Positions 45,331-57,438 are shown, counted from the stretch's first letter. The stretch: DNA of 64,000 bases from Neoconidiobolus thromboides FSU 785 (GCA_025603075.1 MU626340.1:9530-73529), one strand, 5' to 3'. Notes: generated by a model not told the origin, from the letters alone. Made by a program: numbers and translations.

Positions 45331-46883
45331 GAATCACAAACTAAACTTTAAGCCTTTTCTATGGTACTGTAGTAAAGTTCCAGTTAAATCTATCTAATTT
45401 TAATCAAACTTTTCTCTATACTATACTTTTGTTAAAGGTTTACTATAGTAAACATAAAATTTTTTAGGCAAGCCCTTAGGGATGCCTACTAATATAGTAA
45501 ACAACCTAAGGCATGAAAATTATACGAAATTGTTTATACTAAAACGATGATATTTTAGAATTTACAATATAATTAATATATATAGCTGGTGTTTTTTATT
45601 ATCGTGTCAATATCCATGCTAATTAAAATAATTTAACCACCGTAAAAGCGAAATTGATCGACATCAAAAGAGATGATTTGAATTTCCCTAAGAAGAACTT
45701 TTATACGCTTTAGTACTTGTCTTATTAAAATAAGTTTCCAACGCTTTAAATCTCAAGTTTTCTCTAATATAGCTTTGTTACTCTACTCATCCTACACACG
45801 GTACCTTTCTTCATTGGAAACTAAATGACAATAGAGATTTTATTATCAATAAGTTTCTTTAAAATGGTTTAGAGAGTTTTTTGGTGTCTTTATAATTTAA
45901 AGCTTTATAAATACAAAACATTTCTTGAATATTGATCATAGAACTTAGATTAATGCGATGTATTTCATAACCCCTCTCCAGCCTTTGCAACCTATAGAGT
46001 GTTCTGAATTTAACTATCATTCAGTCAATATTAAACAACTGCATATTAGACTATATTTATTCTAACATTTTGGTTAGGTTGGTACTTATGCCAATAATAA
46101 GTCAACATAGCTACTAAATAGGCTTTGGCACTTTTAGAACATTTGTTTTTTTGGAAAGAATTATTACTATATATATGATATTGCTCAATTATGTAAAAGT
46201 TGAAAATATTTAGAAACAAACTAAAGCATTACCTAACAAGTTGAAAAAAATTCACCTATAAAAGACTTATCGTTTGCTATACTTAAAGGAAAGGAAATGA
46301 ACGACATTGCGATTTTAAAAAACCGTATTGGATATTAGTACAAAAGGATGTTTTATGCTTTTCATGGTGTGAAGATCATGAGAGCAATTATTCATGTATG
46401 AAAATTAAGCATTTTTGACAAGCATTTTTAATAGGAGTTTATGAAAGCTTAACTGCTGAATAACAGGTCTGCAAAAAATCGAAAAAATCTCTTTGTATCG
46501 ACTATGAGGCTTTAGCTCAATGTTTCTACTTAAGCTTTTGACTATAATAATCCATAAATTTTGCTAATTTATATAATTTATCAAAACCATTCTATTTACC
46601 TTTTCTCATTAATATATTTTATTTTCCTGTTATCTTTGTTCAAAGTAAATACGAAAGCAGCGTGCAGTATCACAAAATGTTAAACTCGTACTAAAATAGT
46701 AATTCATTGGTCATTTACTATAATTTTTGCATAGAAAGTATACTTAGCTATGAATAATATTAAATGACAAATTTAGTGCTAATTTTTCCCCTTATTGTTA
46801 TAAGCAAAGATACAAAACTAGTCTGCTAAATCAAAAATTAGATAGCGCAGTAGAACTAAAAGTATAGAAAGATTAAAAAGATA
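45331..46883. other. Intergenic 1.55 kb
   Basis: AT-rich; I see no gene, MITE or RNA. Scattered less AT-rich patches near 45780 and 45960 have no open frame. Confidence 0.4.
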
Positions 46884-47330
46884 ATGAAGATATGTGTTTC
46901 AATCAAAGATTATTGGAAATATTTACTCATAGGCCTAGTAATTATAGTACTTGGGCCCGCTCTTTGTATGTGCCTAAAAGATACGGTTTTAGAGTTAGTA
47001 AAAGTGGTACATAGGAAGAATCCTAACAATAAAAGGAATAGTACACATGAAGATATTAGCATAAAAAACTATATTGAGGAAATCAATACTGTAATGAATT
47101 ATGGAAACCAGGATTCAAATAGGCTAGATAGCGGAAGAGAGACAAATGCCATAGTGACTGGGACTTACAGAAATCCACACTTTGAAGCAAATAATAGCCA
47201 AAGGATATTAAGAAAAACATCAATAAAAAACGGTCCGGTGATGAATATGAGAAATTTTAATATTAGTCCTAGAAAAAGTAATAAGATTTTAAAAGGAAGC
47301 AATAACAATATATGGAGGATGTATTTTTAA
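46884..47330 (+). CDS. Possible single-pass membrane protein ending in a MITE
   Basis: An open frame of 148 codons from ATG 46884. After KICVSIKDYWKY there is one hydrophobic segment (LLIGLVIIVLGPALCMCL), then a basic, Asn/Ser-rich tail without recognisable domain. The last seven codons, including the TAA stop, lie within MITE copy 20, so the original C-terminus was probably replaced by the insertion. Codon use is less Ile/Lys/Asn-biased than in chance frames, and the TM-plus-basic-tail layout is sensible, but there is no homology support. It could equally be the remains of a longer gene. Confidence 0.4.
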   Translation: MKICVSIKDYWKYLLIGLVIIVLGPALCMCLKDTVLELVKVVHRKNPNNKRNSTHEDISIKNYIEEINTVMNYGNQDSNRLDSGRETNAIVTGTYRNPHFEANNSQRILRKTSIKNGPVMNMRNFNISPRKSNKILKGSNNNIWRMYF

Positions 47331-47409
47331 AGAATTTTACTAACAATTATTCTACTTAAATAGCGCTTGAAAATGGAAAAAGTAATGAAATAAAAAAAAC
47401 ACCATTATA
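47310..47409 (+). mobile_element. MITE copy 20
   Basis: Ends ATATGGAGGATG and CACCATTATAG; forward orientation, with the GTGTT part deleted; CpG 1 intact, CpG 2 has become TA. Supplies the end of the 46884-47330 frame. Confidence 0.87.
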
Positions 47410-49843
47410 GATTTCAATGAAAGCTACATAATCTAAAAAGAGTATGTAACAATAAATTCAGAATTCCTTTATTATGAAATTGAACTAATTAATTTTCATT
47501 GTACTTTGAAAATTCATTTGGGTATACTGGAAAGTGTATAGATAAACTCAATAGTAAATTGTTAATAAAAGAGATTAGAGGCACTAAATGATTTATACAG
47601 AATCTCATATCTTGTTAAACAATAAATTCTATGGAATGATGCTTGATATTGAACTTTATCCAAATGCTTTTATTTGTATCTTTGAAGCAGAGGACATTAT
47701 TGACTATTTTTATGACATGAAATTGAAGCATACAACTTTCGCTTACAATGACAATGGCTTATGTTACTATAGTTTGAACCTAGTACCATATATCTAACTA
47801 TATGAAGATGTATTTTTACGTTTAAGAATTTTAGTGGTAGTTTTTCTACTTAAATAGCGCTTAAAAAAGGAAGAAATGATGAAGCCAAAAGCATTCGCAT
47901 ATATTGCTCCAGTGATATTCTACTTAAATATAATTTTGGCAGCAAGACTTTTCTTTATCGTAGGACTGATCAGTTTCAACCTGGCTCAAATTACACATAT
48001 ATCTGGGAACCCCCTTTAATATATTAATTTAGGTAATTGTTGGTATCCATATTATACATTTATAATTAGATTTATTAACAAATTGCATAATCGCTCTGGC
48101 TATTAATTATATTACAAAATACCTAACTTAAATATAATAAGCAAACATTAATACTTAAATTCATTAAAAGTAGCTATTCTAAAATTCTACAATATTACAT
48201 AGCCGTATTATTCCTATGTCTTTTTTTATCCGAAAATAGTTCTATACTATTGTTAAAACTTAAAAGAAGTTTATAGTTAATATTATCTAAAGTAAAAATT
48301 TTAAACTTAATGTTTATAGATTTCTTTAAACCAAATACTACAAAAATAAATCATGTAAAGATATTTTATTATGTTTTCAATTAAGCAGCTATAGTATAAA
48401 TATTAGGAGGAGATAGTATTTCTAAATTATATTCAAACGAATTTATATCATCCTCGCCATTAATAGTATAATAAAAAATGGAATTTAGGATCTTATAATT
48501 GTACTTAGTTTAAAGAGCTAAAAGCTTCTTCAAAATTATATAAAGAAATAAAAAAATCATCATGCTTATATATTAAACAGCACTATAAGAACCAATGGCC
48601 TTAGCACATTTTTATTAAAAAATTATTAGAAAAGTACTTAAGAAAAGTATACGATTTTCGTAAATTGATGTATTTAAGAACTAAATATAAAAATTTAATA
48701 TTTGATAGCTTACTTATTATATAGACATTGCTACGAAAAAGATTGTCTAATAAATTAATTTATACCTACTACACCCTGGGGAGATTTTACTAATGCTTTT
48801 ATAATTCTATACCTAGGTGTAATCAAATATAAGTAAGCTTTACTATCATGCCCAATAGTATTAATATCTGATGTCTGATGTCTGGTAATTTGCTTTCATA
48901 AAATTATATATATGCATTACATCTACTATGACTACATGTATTATTAGCTGATTATAATTGCTATATATAGTTTAAAAAGTGATGTTTTCTAAAGCGAAAT
49001 TTTAATAATGTTCAGAACCATCTACTTGCATATTTAAATCATAATATTTAGATAATCTGATAAATATGACATTTATATTATCAATTTGGAATTAATTTAT
49101 ATAGTATTGCTTAAGTTTTATTAAAAGTCATAAAAACATCTAGCATTGATACAATATAGTTCTTATCTATGACTCTATTTTTTGTCTTCAATATCGTAAA
49201 TTAGCGAAGTGACTCCCCAAATCTAAAATTAACAATTTAAGAACCAATCAAATAAATTTTTGTTGCGAAAAGATTGATAGAAATTTCAAGGGTGTAATAA
49301 TATTCAATAAGAAAGTGTAAAATTTGTGGGCGGAGAATTAGTCAATTTAAATATAAGACTTTATTCAATGCAAATTCTAGTAAAATGATTTCTCCGTTTT
49401 TAATTTATATTAGAATTTTGTTTTTAATAATAATACATTTAGAATAGTAAGTGGTATACTCATTATCTCTGTTTGTTGATAAATCTAATATAAAATAAAA
49501 CGCACCACAGGTTATAATTAACATCAAACAAGGAATGTTACTTATTACTCTAAAAATAATTGCTTGGTTTTGTTAAATTTGCTCTAAAAAAACAAAATGC
49601 TATTTTTATTGTTTTCCTTCAAAAAAGCATAATTTGACACTAAATTTAGGATAGTGAATTAGCGTGAAAGTTATTTTTATTCATATTAAATTAGGGAATA
49701 GAATAAAAAAATTCGCTAAGAGTAAAAAAGAGCTGACATCATAATTAAAAAACAAAAGTGGATATAAAGATGAAATAAAATCAACAAAGTAATAAATTAA
49801 TTGAAATCATATTTATTAATTTGATCATCTAAAGTCATAAAGA
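47331..49843. other. 2.5 kb gene-poor stretch
   Basis: Holds MITE 21 and a 69-codon frame at 47588-47797 that ends just before it (contains YPNAFICIFEAEDIIDYFYD); no family recognised, and I do not call it a gene. The rest is AT-rich and featureless to me. Confidence 0.45.
47800..47902 (+). mobile_element. MITE copy 21
   Basis: Ends ATATGAAGATG and CATTCGCATAT; forward orientation; CpG 1 intact, CpG 2 has become TA. Shares the TA state with copies 1, 17 and 20. Confidence 0.88.
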
Positions 49844-51895
49844 ATGGATCGGTCGTGTCCAAGTCCAGCTAATGAAGAAACTCTAATGTTAAAAGAAAAA
49901 GGTATTTTGATTTTATCTTTTTGATTTTTAATTATTTACATAATGGAAGATACTACTGTTATGGAGATGGAAGAAACTATGATAGGTAGCCCGAATGATA
50001 GTGACAGTGAGATTTACGAGATTGAGGACTTAGCACCAGCCAAAAATATAATGTGGCTTCCTTATTTATTAAAGCATTTGGCAATTATGCTTATTGGTGG
50101 AGTTATATTATCAGTTCCTGTCATTGTAATCGTATGCTTGGGCAAAATCAAATATGAGGATATATTTAAAGATGTTGATCGCAACGATGAAAATTTTGGA
50201 TTTATTATGACATCTAGGGCCTTTACTTGGGCTACTGGAATGCTAGTTATCACTACGTTTGTATCCTTTCTTGTTTCTATGTTACCAATATTTGTTTTAT
50301 TTTGTGTACGTATTCTATCTTCTGGGAAGATAGAACTTGCTAAGCAATATCTAGAAGTAAGATTTTATTTTGAATTTCTACCAATTTTCTAAAACTTAAT
50401 TTTATAGTTCTATATTGCACTAACAACCACTATAAAAGTGGTAATAAGTATGAGTATTGCATTTGGAATGTGGTGCTTCTCATTCCCGTCCTCAGTTACC
50501 TTTAGTCAGGGTGACAAGGAAAAGGCCACAGTAATTATTTTCAAAGTTATGTTTTCTTTATTAGTCATAACTTTGATCATTGCTGTCGAGAGAATAATGA
50601 TACAATTTATAGCAATACGTTTTCACCGAACTGCATATAAACATCGTTTAGATGAATCCTATTATGCTTCTACTGTTTTGGATAAATTAGGAAAGGCAAG
50701 GCGTAGAATGGGATCGAGTACTAACATATTTAAATCAAATCCAAATTCAAGACCTCTAACGCCGGATAGAAGCTCTTTTAATTTAGTTAATGTTAGTAAA
50801 GCGCCAAAAGAGATTATTCATACGCCTTCTGGTACTGCTTATTCGTTTCCTAAAAAATATACCAAAGATCCAAATGCCAAGAAAATTTATGAAAGCATTA
50901 ACAAGAAAGATTTTGAAGGAAGATATGAGGAGGACGTTGATTTACATTCTAAAGCCGAAGCGCGTAAACTGGCAGCTAAAATATTTAGCTCTTTGCAAAA
51001 TAAGAGAAGATTCCTCATAGTTGAAGATTTTATGCCTTATTTCGATACCAGAGAAGATGCTATCAAAGCATTCGAGTTCTTTGATAAAGATGGGAATGGT
51101 GATATCTCTAAAAGAGAAATGAGGGATCAAATATCATTTATTTATAAAGAAAGAAAGGATTTGACTCTTGCTTTAAGCGATACATCTCAAGCGGTTGGAA
51201 AATTGGATAAAATATTTTTGGTTCTTTTTATAATCATATGTGCTTTCGCTTGTAGCACTATATTTGGTAAAGATATTTACGCTTCTTTATTACCTTTTGG
51301 TACCTTCTTTTTAGGATTATCATTTATTTTTGGGGAGAACGCCAAGCAACTCTTCCAAAGTATTATTTTTTTATTCGTTATGCATCCCTATGATTCAGGA
51401 GATCGTATTTATATAGATAAGGATAACTATGTCGTCCTTAAGGTCGGTTTACTTGGATCAAAGCTAGCTCATACCAATGGTCAAATAACTTATATACCAC
51501 ATAATATTTTAATGACAAAAATCATATACAATATTAGAAGGTCACCTACTCAAGCAGAACAAATTGATTTCCAAATTTCATTTGATACGCCTAAAGAGAA
51601 AATTTTAAAGTTAAAGGAGCGTATCAACCAGTATTTGGTAGATGAAGAGCCACGTGAATTTTTTGATGATCCATTGGTTGCCTTATCAGAGATCGTTGAT
51701 TCCAATAAGCTAAATATGTTCATTTGGTTAGAACACAAAGGAAATTGGCAAGATGGGGGACGTAGATGGGCCAGAAAGACCAGATTTATGTTGGCATTGA
51801 AAGAAATTTGCCAAGATCTGGGATTAACATATTCTTTATTGCCTCAAAAAGTTCAACATGAAAATCCCCCACCTGCTTTTTCAAGCTTAGAATAA
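49844..51895 (+). CDS. MscS-type mechanosensitive channel with EF-hand (Msy-like)
   Basis: My model has three exons. A short first exon (MDRSCPSPANEETLMLKEK, 49844-49901) joins through a 48 nt GTATTT...GGAAG intron to DTTVMEMEETM. If that exon is wrong, the start is ATG 49943. The second intron is 50357-50407. N-terminal membrane segments (HLAIMLIGGVILSVPVIVIV, WATGMLVITTFVSFLVSML, VVISMSIAFGMW, VIIFKVMFSLLVITLIIAV) precede a cytosolic linker. A canonical EF-hand follows, FFDKDGNGDISKREM, then the pore and MscS domain (IFLVLFIIICAFACSTIFG, GTFFLGLSFIFGENAKQLFQ, HPYDSGDRIYID). EF-hand plus MscS is the layout of fission-yeast Msy1/Msy2, endoplasmic-reticulum channels that help survive hypo-osmotic shock by controlling Ca2+. 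The beta domain motif GLLGSKLAHTNGQ is conserved. Confidence 0.9.
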
Positions 51896-52785
51896 AGCTT
51901 TTCTGGTTTTCCTATTATTATAAATACCAAAAAGTTCCTGTCCTATACTGTAACAATAAATTTAAACCTGATTTTTACCTCATTATTAAATTATTATCAC
52001 TATTTTATGTTAATGTACTTAATTTAATATATATGTGGATGTATTTTTTACTTAATAATTTTACTGACAATTTTTCCACTTGAATAGTGCTCAAAAAACG
52101 GAAAAAGTTATGAAACCAAAAAAACAGCCCCATATGTTTATTAATTAATTCGACAAATCGCATCAAGTTTACTGATGTTTTTAGGGAATAATGTATTGTA
52201 AAATATAAAATTCCTTGAAGAGCCCATGAAGATAAATTTTGTTTTAAACCTTTATTAACATTTGCATACAACTAGAGGCCCGTAGAAATAAGTTTATTTC
52301 ATAAAGGGGTCCTCAACATGTAGCATTCCCTATCAAATATCACTTTTAAAAAATAAAAAGGAGTGCATTTTTTGTTTCAGTATTTATCTATTAGATTTTC
52401 AAATTTATGTATAAAAAATGAACAATTTTGAATTGACTAAATATTCACACATGAATTCAGTTTGTAAAGAGTCCTTAGATTTTTTAGAATTAAAAAACAG
52501 TGCTTACAGTCTCTTCAGCTATGAAACTCTTCTATGGGTTTTTATAGTGCCTTTACTCGATTTTCTTTGTTGCTAGTCTTCTGTTGGATTCTTTCGATCA
52601 TTTACATGATTATTAATATAAAAGCTGGGCATTGTTGATATTGAAATGTTAGAAATTTTAAATTCTACCAAGTTATTTAATTATTATATTCTTTGAGAAT
52701 AAAGATTTTTTAAAATATACACAAAACGGAAAATAATAGAGGCTTTTTGGTATATATACATGATTATGATTTATTTGAAATATTC
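51896..52785. other. Intergenic with MITE 22
   Basis: Holds MITE copy 22 (and a short MITE-like GAGTGCATTTTTTG near 52371 too weak to call). No gene seen. Confidence 0.5.
52031..52135 (+). mobile_element. MITE copy 22
   Basis: Ends ATATGTGGATG and GCCCCATAT; forward orientation; CpG 1 has become CA and CpG 2 TG, keeping the hairpin paired. Confidence 0.92.
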
Positions 52786-53542
52786 CTGGAAGACATTGTA
52801 CTTCCTCAAACCGGAAGCAAGTATCGGTTGGGATTTCATTAGCAACTGGGATTATATTTTTTATGGTACAAATTTCACCTATAGAAGCTTTAATTTTAAG
52901 CTCATAAGGTCTAGTGATGTGTTATATCACCCAAAGATTGACCGTATTTATAAATAAAACAGTCCATTCACCACCATCTTTGGATACTTGAACGTTGCCA
53001 ATCGCATAGATTGAGTTTTGGACCTTATATTTAATAAAAAAGTTAAAAATTGTCGATATAAATACTAGCGATGATTACAAAAACCGTGCAAAAAATTTAC
53101 TAGACTGAGGTTCCCAACTTAATCAAACGTTCCCTTAGATACCAGGGCAAGCAATAACGGTACAACTTACAGAGACAGTTTTGACAGTCTAGTTTCTTTA
53201 ACGAATTTTCACTTAATTGAATTGAATATCAAAGTAATCATGGTTTGGATATTCAGCGATTAAATGAACTATAATATTATGATCTTCGTAATTTACTTTA
53301 ATATAGGCATTAAAGATATGCATGCATTGAAACATAGTTAGACATTACATAGATATAATTTTTGTAAATATTCAAATAAGAGCCATATCTGAAAATAAGT
53401 AAAGCAATGATTAACTATCAGTCATTACTTCAGTATATTTTTTACGGCCAAAGGCAGTATCGTTAGCGAAATTACCATGGAGACCAGAATTCAGAAGTAA
53501 ACTAGAAGAGGATAGACAGAATAATAAAAAGTTGAAATACAT
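52786..53542 (-). pseudogene. Decayed expansin-like paralogue
   Basis: This segment matches the expansin-like gene at 12828-13573 along its whole length on the minus strand. Recognisable parts are the signal peptide (MYFNFLLFCLSSSSLLLNSG), GLHGNF, the domain-2 block SIYAIGNVQVSKDGGEW and NLWVI, and PVANEIPTDTCF. An in-frame TAA at 52922-52924 replaces the Gln codon after LWVV, and the middle part (DPBB region, about 53090-53330) has several more stops and frame shifts. The intact gene is 39 kb away on the same strand, so this is a dispersed duplicate that lost function. MITE copies 22 and 23 flank it at about 650 and 500 bp. Confidence 0.88.
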
Positions 53543-54046
53543 ATTCAAGTGTTGTAATTATTTTAAAGTACAACCTAAATCGAAACAAACCTAAGTGAAC
53601 TCAACTTATAAGAATAATAACGGCATTTGATTGGTCGAATTCGAAGTTAGTTATAAATGCCAAGCTTTTCATACTACTTTTTACAATCGTATATAACGCT
53701 ACTTAACCCATATGACCTTTATTGTATTAAATAAATATAATAGTTATTACATGTCAACTATTTACAAAAAAAGCCAAAAATAGGATAATATGAACAATAT
53801 AAGTTACTTTTTAATTTTAATTAGACATTACAACTATTTTATTTTAATAGTTTGATATAATTTGTATATCATTAGCTCTGATCATGTACAAATTTGTTCT
53901 AATGGGTGTTACTATGGTTTATCGAGTTTGATTAGACTTACGTGTAACTTTTATGAGTTACTTATACCCTTAATCAGAGATATTTACTATGTTGATGCTC
54001 TATTAAAGCTTAATATTTTAAACTTAATTGGAATTCACCATATAAG

Positions 54047-54153
54047 ATATGAGGGTGTTTTTTTTGATTTCATCACTTTTTCTACCTTTTAAGCACTATT
54101 TGAACAGAAAATTTATTAGTAAAATTCTTAAACACAAAAATTCATCCCTATAT
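54047..54153 (-). mobile_element. MITE copy 23
   Basis: Ends ATATGAGGGTG and CATCCCTATAT; reverse orientation; both CpGs have become CA. Confidence 0.92.
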
Positions 54154-54179
54154 ATGATGATGTTTTTTTGGCTTCATTG
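54154..54179 (-). mobile_element. MITE terminal fragment (copy 24)
   Basis: Only the first ~26 bp of a reverse copy (ATGATGTTTTTTTGGCTTCA) directly after copy 23; the rest is absent. It could be a nested or tandem insertion later truncated. Confidence 0.6.
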
Positions 54180-54662
54180 ATATTAACTTAATCCTAAAGT
54201 AGTTGAATAAAAACCTGTATTTAAAGCAGTGTAGAAACCTTGGGGTTATTTATATCTTTAATTTTTATATATTACAATCAAAATTTATTTATATCTTTGC
54301 CATTTTATAGTGAGTAACAAATTATTATTTTTAAAAGCTATCCAACTTATAAATAAATACTGATTTTTAATACAACAAAGGGGTATAAGACTAATTAATA
54401 TATGAATCTATTACAGGTTTATTTATTAATGCCAATCATATAACTACTTTGAAAGCAATACTAAATAAATATGCTATAACTGGTACTAAAAGGAAAATAA
54501 TATTTCCACCTTATAGTAAGTGAAGGAGAAGTCAACCAGATCTTTCTTCGATTTATCTAAAGATGTGCTTGAGTCATCTGCTATATATATATATATTTAC
54601 TATAACAAATAATCGAACAAAACAGTTATGATAGAAAAGAATGGTACAAATAGATAGTCAAT

Positions 54663-54768
54663 ATATGGGGATATTTTTTTTAGTTTCATTATTTTTCCAT
54701 TTTTTAAGCACTATTTGAGTGGAAAGATTGTTAGTAAAATTCTTAAGCAAAAAAATACATCCTCATAT
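54663..54768 (-). mobile_element. MITE copy 25
   Basis: Ends ATATGGGGATA and CATCCTCATAT; reverse orientation; CpG 1 has become CA and CpG 2 TG. Shares with copy 18 the TTCTTAAGCAAAAAAATAC-type right half. Confidence 0.93.
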
Positions 54769-55007
54769 ATTTGAACTATTGCGATAAATTAAAAAATGCT
54801 CAAATATACTGTTTAGAGGCCATTTGACATGTAACAAAATCAATCATTGTTAAGAGGACTTTATTGGCATGTTCCAATATTTATGACAGCAAACACAAAA
54901 CGAACTTCCTTGTTAAAGAGCTTTATATTATCAAACAATTACCACTACTTAACCTATTACATCTGAATTATAAACCAGAGGTTAATTTCTTAGTAAGAAA
55001 ACAAATA

Positions 55008-55112
55008 AATGAAGATGTGTTTTTTTATTTAAGGATTTTACTAGTAATTTTTCCGCTCAAATGACGCTTAAAAAATGGAAAAAGTGATGAAATCAAAAAA
55101 AATATCCCCAAG
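55008..55112 (+). mobile_element. MITE copy 26
   Basis: Ends AATGAAGATG and TATCCCCAAG; forward orientation; CpG 1 and CpG 2 both intact. This is the last copy in the window. Confidence 0.9.
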
Positions 55113-55378
55113 TATTACCATTGTATTGTTGAGTTAGTATCAATGTACAAGTTAAGGACACTTTTAAGCACAAAATAGCTTATTGATTCTTAAAAAGATG
55201 TTTTATAGTAAATTTTAAAAAATTGGTCTCCCTTTTCTTATAAACTATAATATTGTCTATTGTCTTCTTAATATGGCATTTATAAAGGCCATTTAATTAC
55301 TTATCATGTTTGTAGGAAAATATATTCTTTGAAGCTTTTTTGTTTTCAAAGCTGAAAGTACTGTACTGTTCTATTGAA

Positions 55379-55654
55379 CTATAGAAAAACTTGGAGTGAA
55401 GGACCTAAAGAAAATTCAAAAATAGATAGACCCCAAGAAGAAGAAAAAATGCTTATATATATGAATGCAAAAGTTAGATAATGAGTTTTAATAATAAAGA
55501 GTGATTTGAATGATCTTGTGTCTAAAGCTTGAAAAGTATTATAGATGTTTAAAAAGCAAAAAGCAGTAGTAAAGGAATCGTAAACTTTTAACTGGAGGAA
55601 AGGTTCTTTAAAGAGCATGTGTTTAAAGCGGACTGCTATAAGCACCAGAGTCAC
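55379..55654 (-). other. Hydrophobic open frame, possible membrane-protein relic
   Basis: A minus-strand frame, open further upstream to about 55740, encodes alternating hydrophobic segments (STFLIFANSVTLVLIAVRF, then FAFIYISIFSSSWGLSIFEF). It resembles part of a multi-pass membrane protein, but there are no conserved motifs, no signal of splicing and no flanking exons. I list it because its residue mix differs from chance AT-rich frames. Confidence 0.2.
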
Positions 55655-57438
55655 CGAATTAGCAAAGATTAAAAATGTACTATGAATGGCAGATGCTTTT
55701 ACATTGGCACTGACTTTGTTTATTTTACAATAAATATCTATTGAGATATTAAACTATCTAATCTATATTTTGATGTTAGGGTTTAATACTTTTATATTTG
55801 CTATTTATGTAATATTTTTATTATAATTTATGCTTCAAAAATATTTAGAAAATTAAAATAGTTTGCATTGTCTATTAATTTCAAGCATTGATACTATATT
55901 ATCATTTATTCAAAATAACTATGAGATGATTTAAACAAGTAGATTGAGTTTAAACTTATAGGTTATAAAATAATATTTCTACTTATATTATTTAAATTAT
56001 TACAAAAAATAGATAAACTTAGCATTCAAATGACTTTAATTGAAAGTGGATAATATTATATTCACTTAAATTCTATTATTGATTGTTGGAGTTATAATAC
56101 AATTAGCTTTATTGTTCTAAATACTTATTTTATACAAATACTACTTTTGTAATAGTTATTAAGCTTATTTTACTATTAGAGTTGATTAAAATTAACAAAG
56201 ATATCTTCAAAATAAAACTACAATCAAATATTAGCTAGAACAGTTTGCAGTTTAATGTCCTTTACTGTCTTTAATTTGTGGTCAATCTTTATCAACATGA
56301 ACTCAAAGACTACAATTTTTTAATATCTTTAAATTCGTATTAGAAGCCTTTTGTCATAAATTAAAAGTAATGAAAGACAACCTAACTATAAGTTAACAAA
56401 GCAAATTAAAAAATCAAATATAGCTTTTTTAAAATACAATTGTTATTCGAATGAGTTTTGCGATGTTATAAAAAGTAATAAGGTTGAAGCTTTAATACCC
56501 TTGATTTTATTATTATACTGTTCTCAGACAATCTTTTGCATTTGTTTGTAGGAGTAAATCTAAACCTGAGGCTCATTTTTTCGGTTTTGAATTTTGTAAT
56601 TTGTAAATGAAAAATAAATGCTAACAAAAAACTGCCTTCTATTAAATTCTGAAATTAGAATCTAACAAAACTAACTTTTTTTGATAACTTTGACCAGAAC
56701 TTTAACCTTTTATATGTCTACTATAAAAACAATGAATTATATACCTTTAACACATTTACATTCCTTAATATCTTTGTCTTTCAAATTCCAAAATTCCTAT
56801 ATTCGCATTTAATAAATAGATCATTTGATAAATATAATTTGATTCTTTTTTGATCCTTTAATTTATAAAACCGTTGATTCTAAAACCTATTTAAATTTAT
56901 TCTAGATTTCAAATAAACTGTAGTTTTAATTTGTTGATAGAGTTGATTAATCAAAGACTATTAATTGGCTGTAAGGAAGTAATATTTTCTTTCTATTTGA
57001 AGATCATATCTTTGAATTAGCCTATCATAGACACATTTGATATCTAAAGTGAACTTAATTTATAATCATGGGTATGTAAAAAAATGGTATAATGTTATTT
57101 TTATTAAATATGGAAATAGCACTAATAAAAAACTTAAATTCAAATTAAATATTTTCACTTGATACTAAAGAACAAGTATCATAGGGTAAGCAATGGATTG
57201 TTTAATAACCAATAAAAGGGATTTATCTTCTTGAAAATGTTGTTTTCAGGACTCTTATCAACCGAAGTGCTATTTTTGAAGAATAAAAATAGTTTAATCT
57301 ATTAAATAAGGAGCAAATGATAATAATTATATCTTTATAGTTGCATTTAATTCGATGATATTTATAACCTTAAACTTTTGAAATTGTAAGTTAACCAATC
57401 AAGTATACTAAATTGGCTAAAATTTTGGCGAAAATTGG

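Larger units (their letters stand above)
53543..57428. other. 3.9 kb gene-poor stretch with MITEs 23-26
   Basis: Contains MITE copies 23-26, an (AT)n run at 54585-54597 and the weak hydrophobic frame listed at 55379-55654. From 55700 to 57430 the sequence is extremely AT-rich and I see nothing in it. Confidence 0.5.

Noticed and set aside
47588-47797. 69-codon frame (MIYTESHILL...) before MITE 21
   Set aside because: Composition is less biased than chance frames, but there is no homology, promoter or splice evidence; left as a note.
52371-52420. MITE-like GAGTGCATTTTTTGTTTCAG
   Set aside because: Only one end-like stretch, without the conserved centre or the other end.
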